Below, one piece after another: positions 63,935 through 64,000 of a stretch of 64,000 nt of DNA. Made by a program: the position numbers and the translations under genes. The DNA comes from Branchinecta lynchi (Eukaryota > Arthropoda > Branchiopoda > Anostraca > Branchinectidae): positions 5,494,561 through 5,558,560 of the forward strand of contig JAKZAP010000003.1 in the NCBI GenBank assembly GCA_023053575.1, written 5' to 3'. The notes under the pieces were generated by a model. It was not told where the DNA came from, did not search any database, and saw nothing but the letters and a program-made list of their open reading frames with translations. Positions within the stretch are counted from its first letter, which is position 1. Each line of letters starts with the position of its first letter.

Positions 63935-64000
63935 ACTATAAATGAATGAATTTTATTTATAGCCCGCCAAACAACAAAAGACGAATGGGCGGAGTAAAAT
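63935..64000 (-). mobile_element. Start of a reversed LINE 3' tail at the window edge
   Basis: TATAAATGAATGAATTTTATTTATAGCCCGCC reads on the - strand as a 3' UTR ending in a CATT/ATTC tail, the kind seen near 29860 and 34990. The body lies outside the window. Confidence 0.4.

Larger units (their letters stand above)
62858..64000 (-). mobile_element. HINE-B copy split by a hAT-like MITE, running off the window
   Basis: AACAAGACCAAAGGTGTCGG and GGGATCCCAAAAATC (62860-62895), then CCTGTCTTCGC. After the MITE: CAGGCTAATCATCAGAG and core units with CCGGATTCCGGACGAACTAC (63890). The left end lies beyond a further interruption at about 63935. Confidence 0.75.

Overview
The window looks like nuclear DNA of an invertebrate animal. 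It has a spliced gene with GT-AG introns and a secreted AA15-type copper enzyme, several kinds of LINE retrotransposon, hAT-like MITEs with 8-bp target duplications, and tandem-array elements of the Helentron-associated (HINE/DINE, 'pearl'-like) type. I cannot name the species. Nothing looks bacterial: there are no operons, Shine-Dalgarno sites, rRNA genes or CRISPR arrays.

Host content is sparse. The clear host gene is an AA15 (chitin-binding type-4-like) lytic polysaccharide monooxygenase on the + strand. It has four exons (21890-22048, 35146-35277, 37322-37571, 40766-40872) and spans about 19 kb, because three introns of 13.1, 2.0 and 3.2 kb are filled with transposons. It encodes 215 residues: signal peptide, His1 at the mature N terminus, a second brace histidine at mature position 91, ten cysteines and a short C-terminal end. 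A decayed copy of its first exon lies 2.3 kb downstream at 43.2 kb. Three unrecognised coding-like patches lie on the - strand (30.4-30.7, 56.1-57.2 and 60.1-60.25 kb); the middle one is broken by a LINE insertion.

Layout: 1-6.6 kb small repeats and two hAT-like elements. 6.6-12.1 kb two sister HINE-A elements, each with seven 281-bp tandem units. 13.1-18.1 kb two HINE-B elements with about 137-bp units. 18.2-20 kb a dead LINE with a second LINE fragment inside it. 21.3-41 kb the LPMO gene with nested LINEs and MITEs in its introns. 41-46 kb repeats, the exon-1 relic and a reversed HINE-A. 46.7-50.0 kb an intact 1100-residue endonuclease/RT ORF on the - strand. 50.1-56.1 kb a reversed HINE-B that holds a full-length two-ORF LINE of about 5 kb. 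56.1-64 kb coding-like remnants, MITEs and two more HINE-B copies.

The transposons form a readable nesting record: LINE into HINE-B, hAT MITE into HINE-B, LINE into LINE, TA-MITE into HINE-A. The LINE proteins (RNA-binding ORF1, endonuclease/RT ORF2) would drive their own copying; the HINEs and MITEs carry no protein and would depend on enzymes encoded elsewhere.
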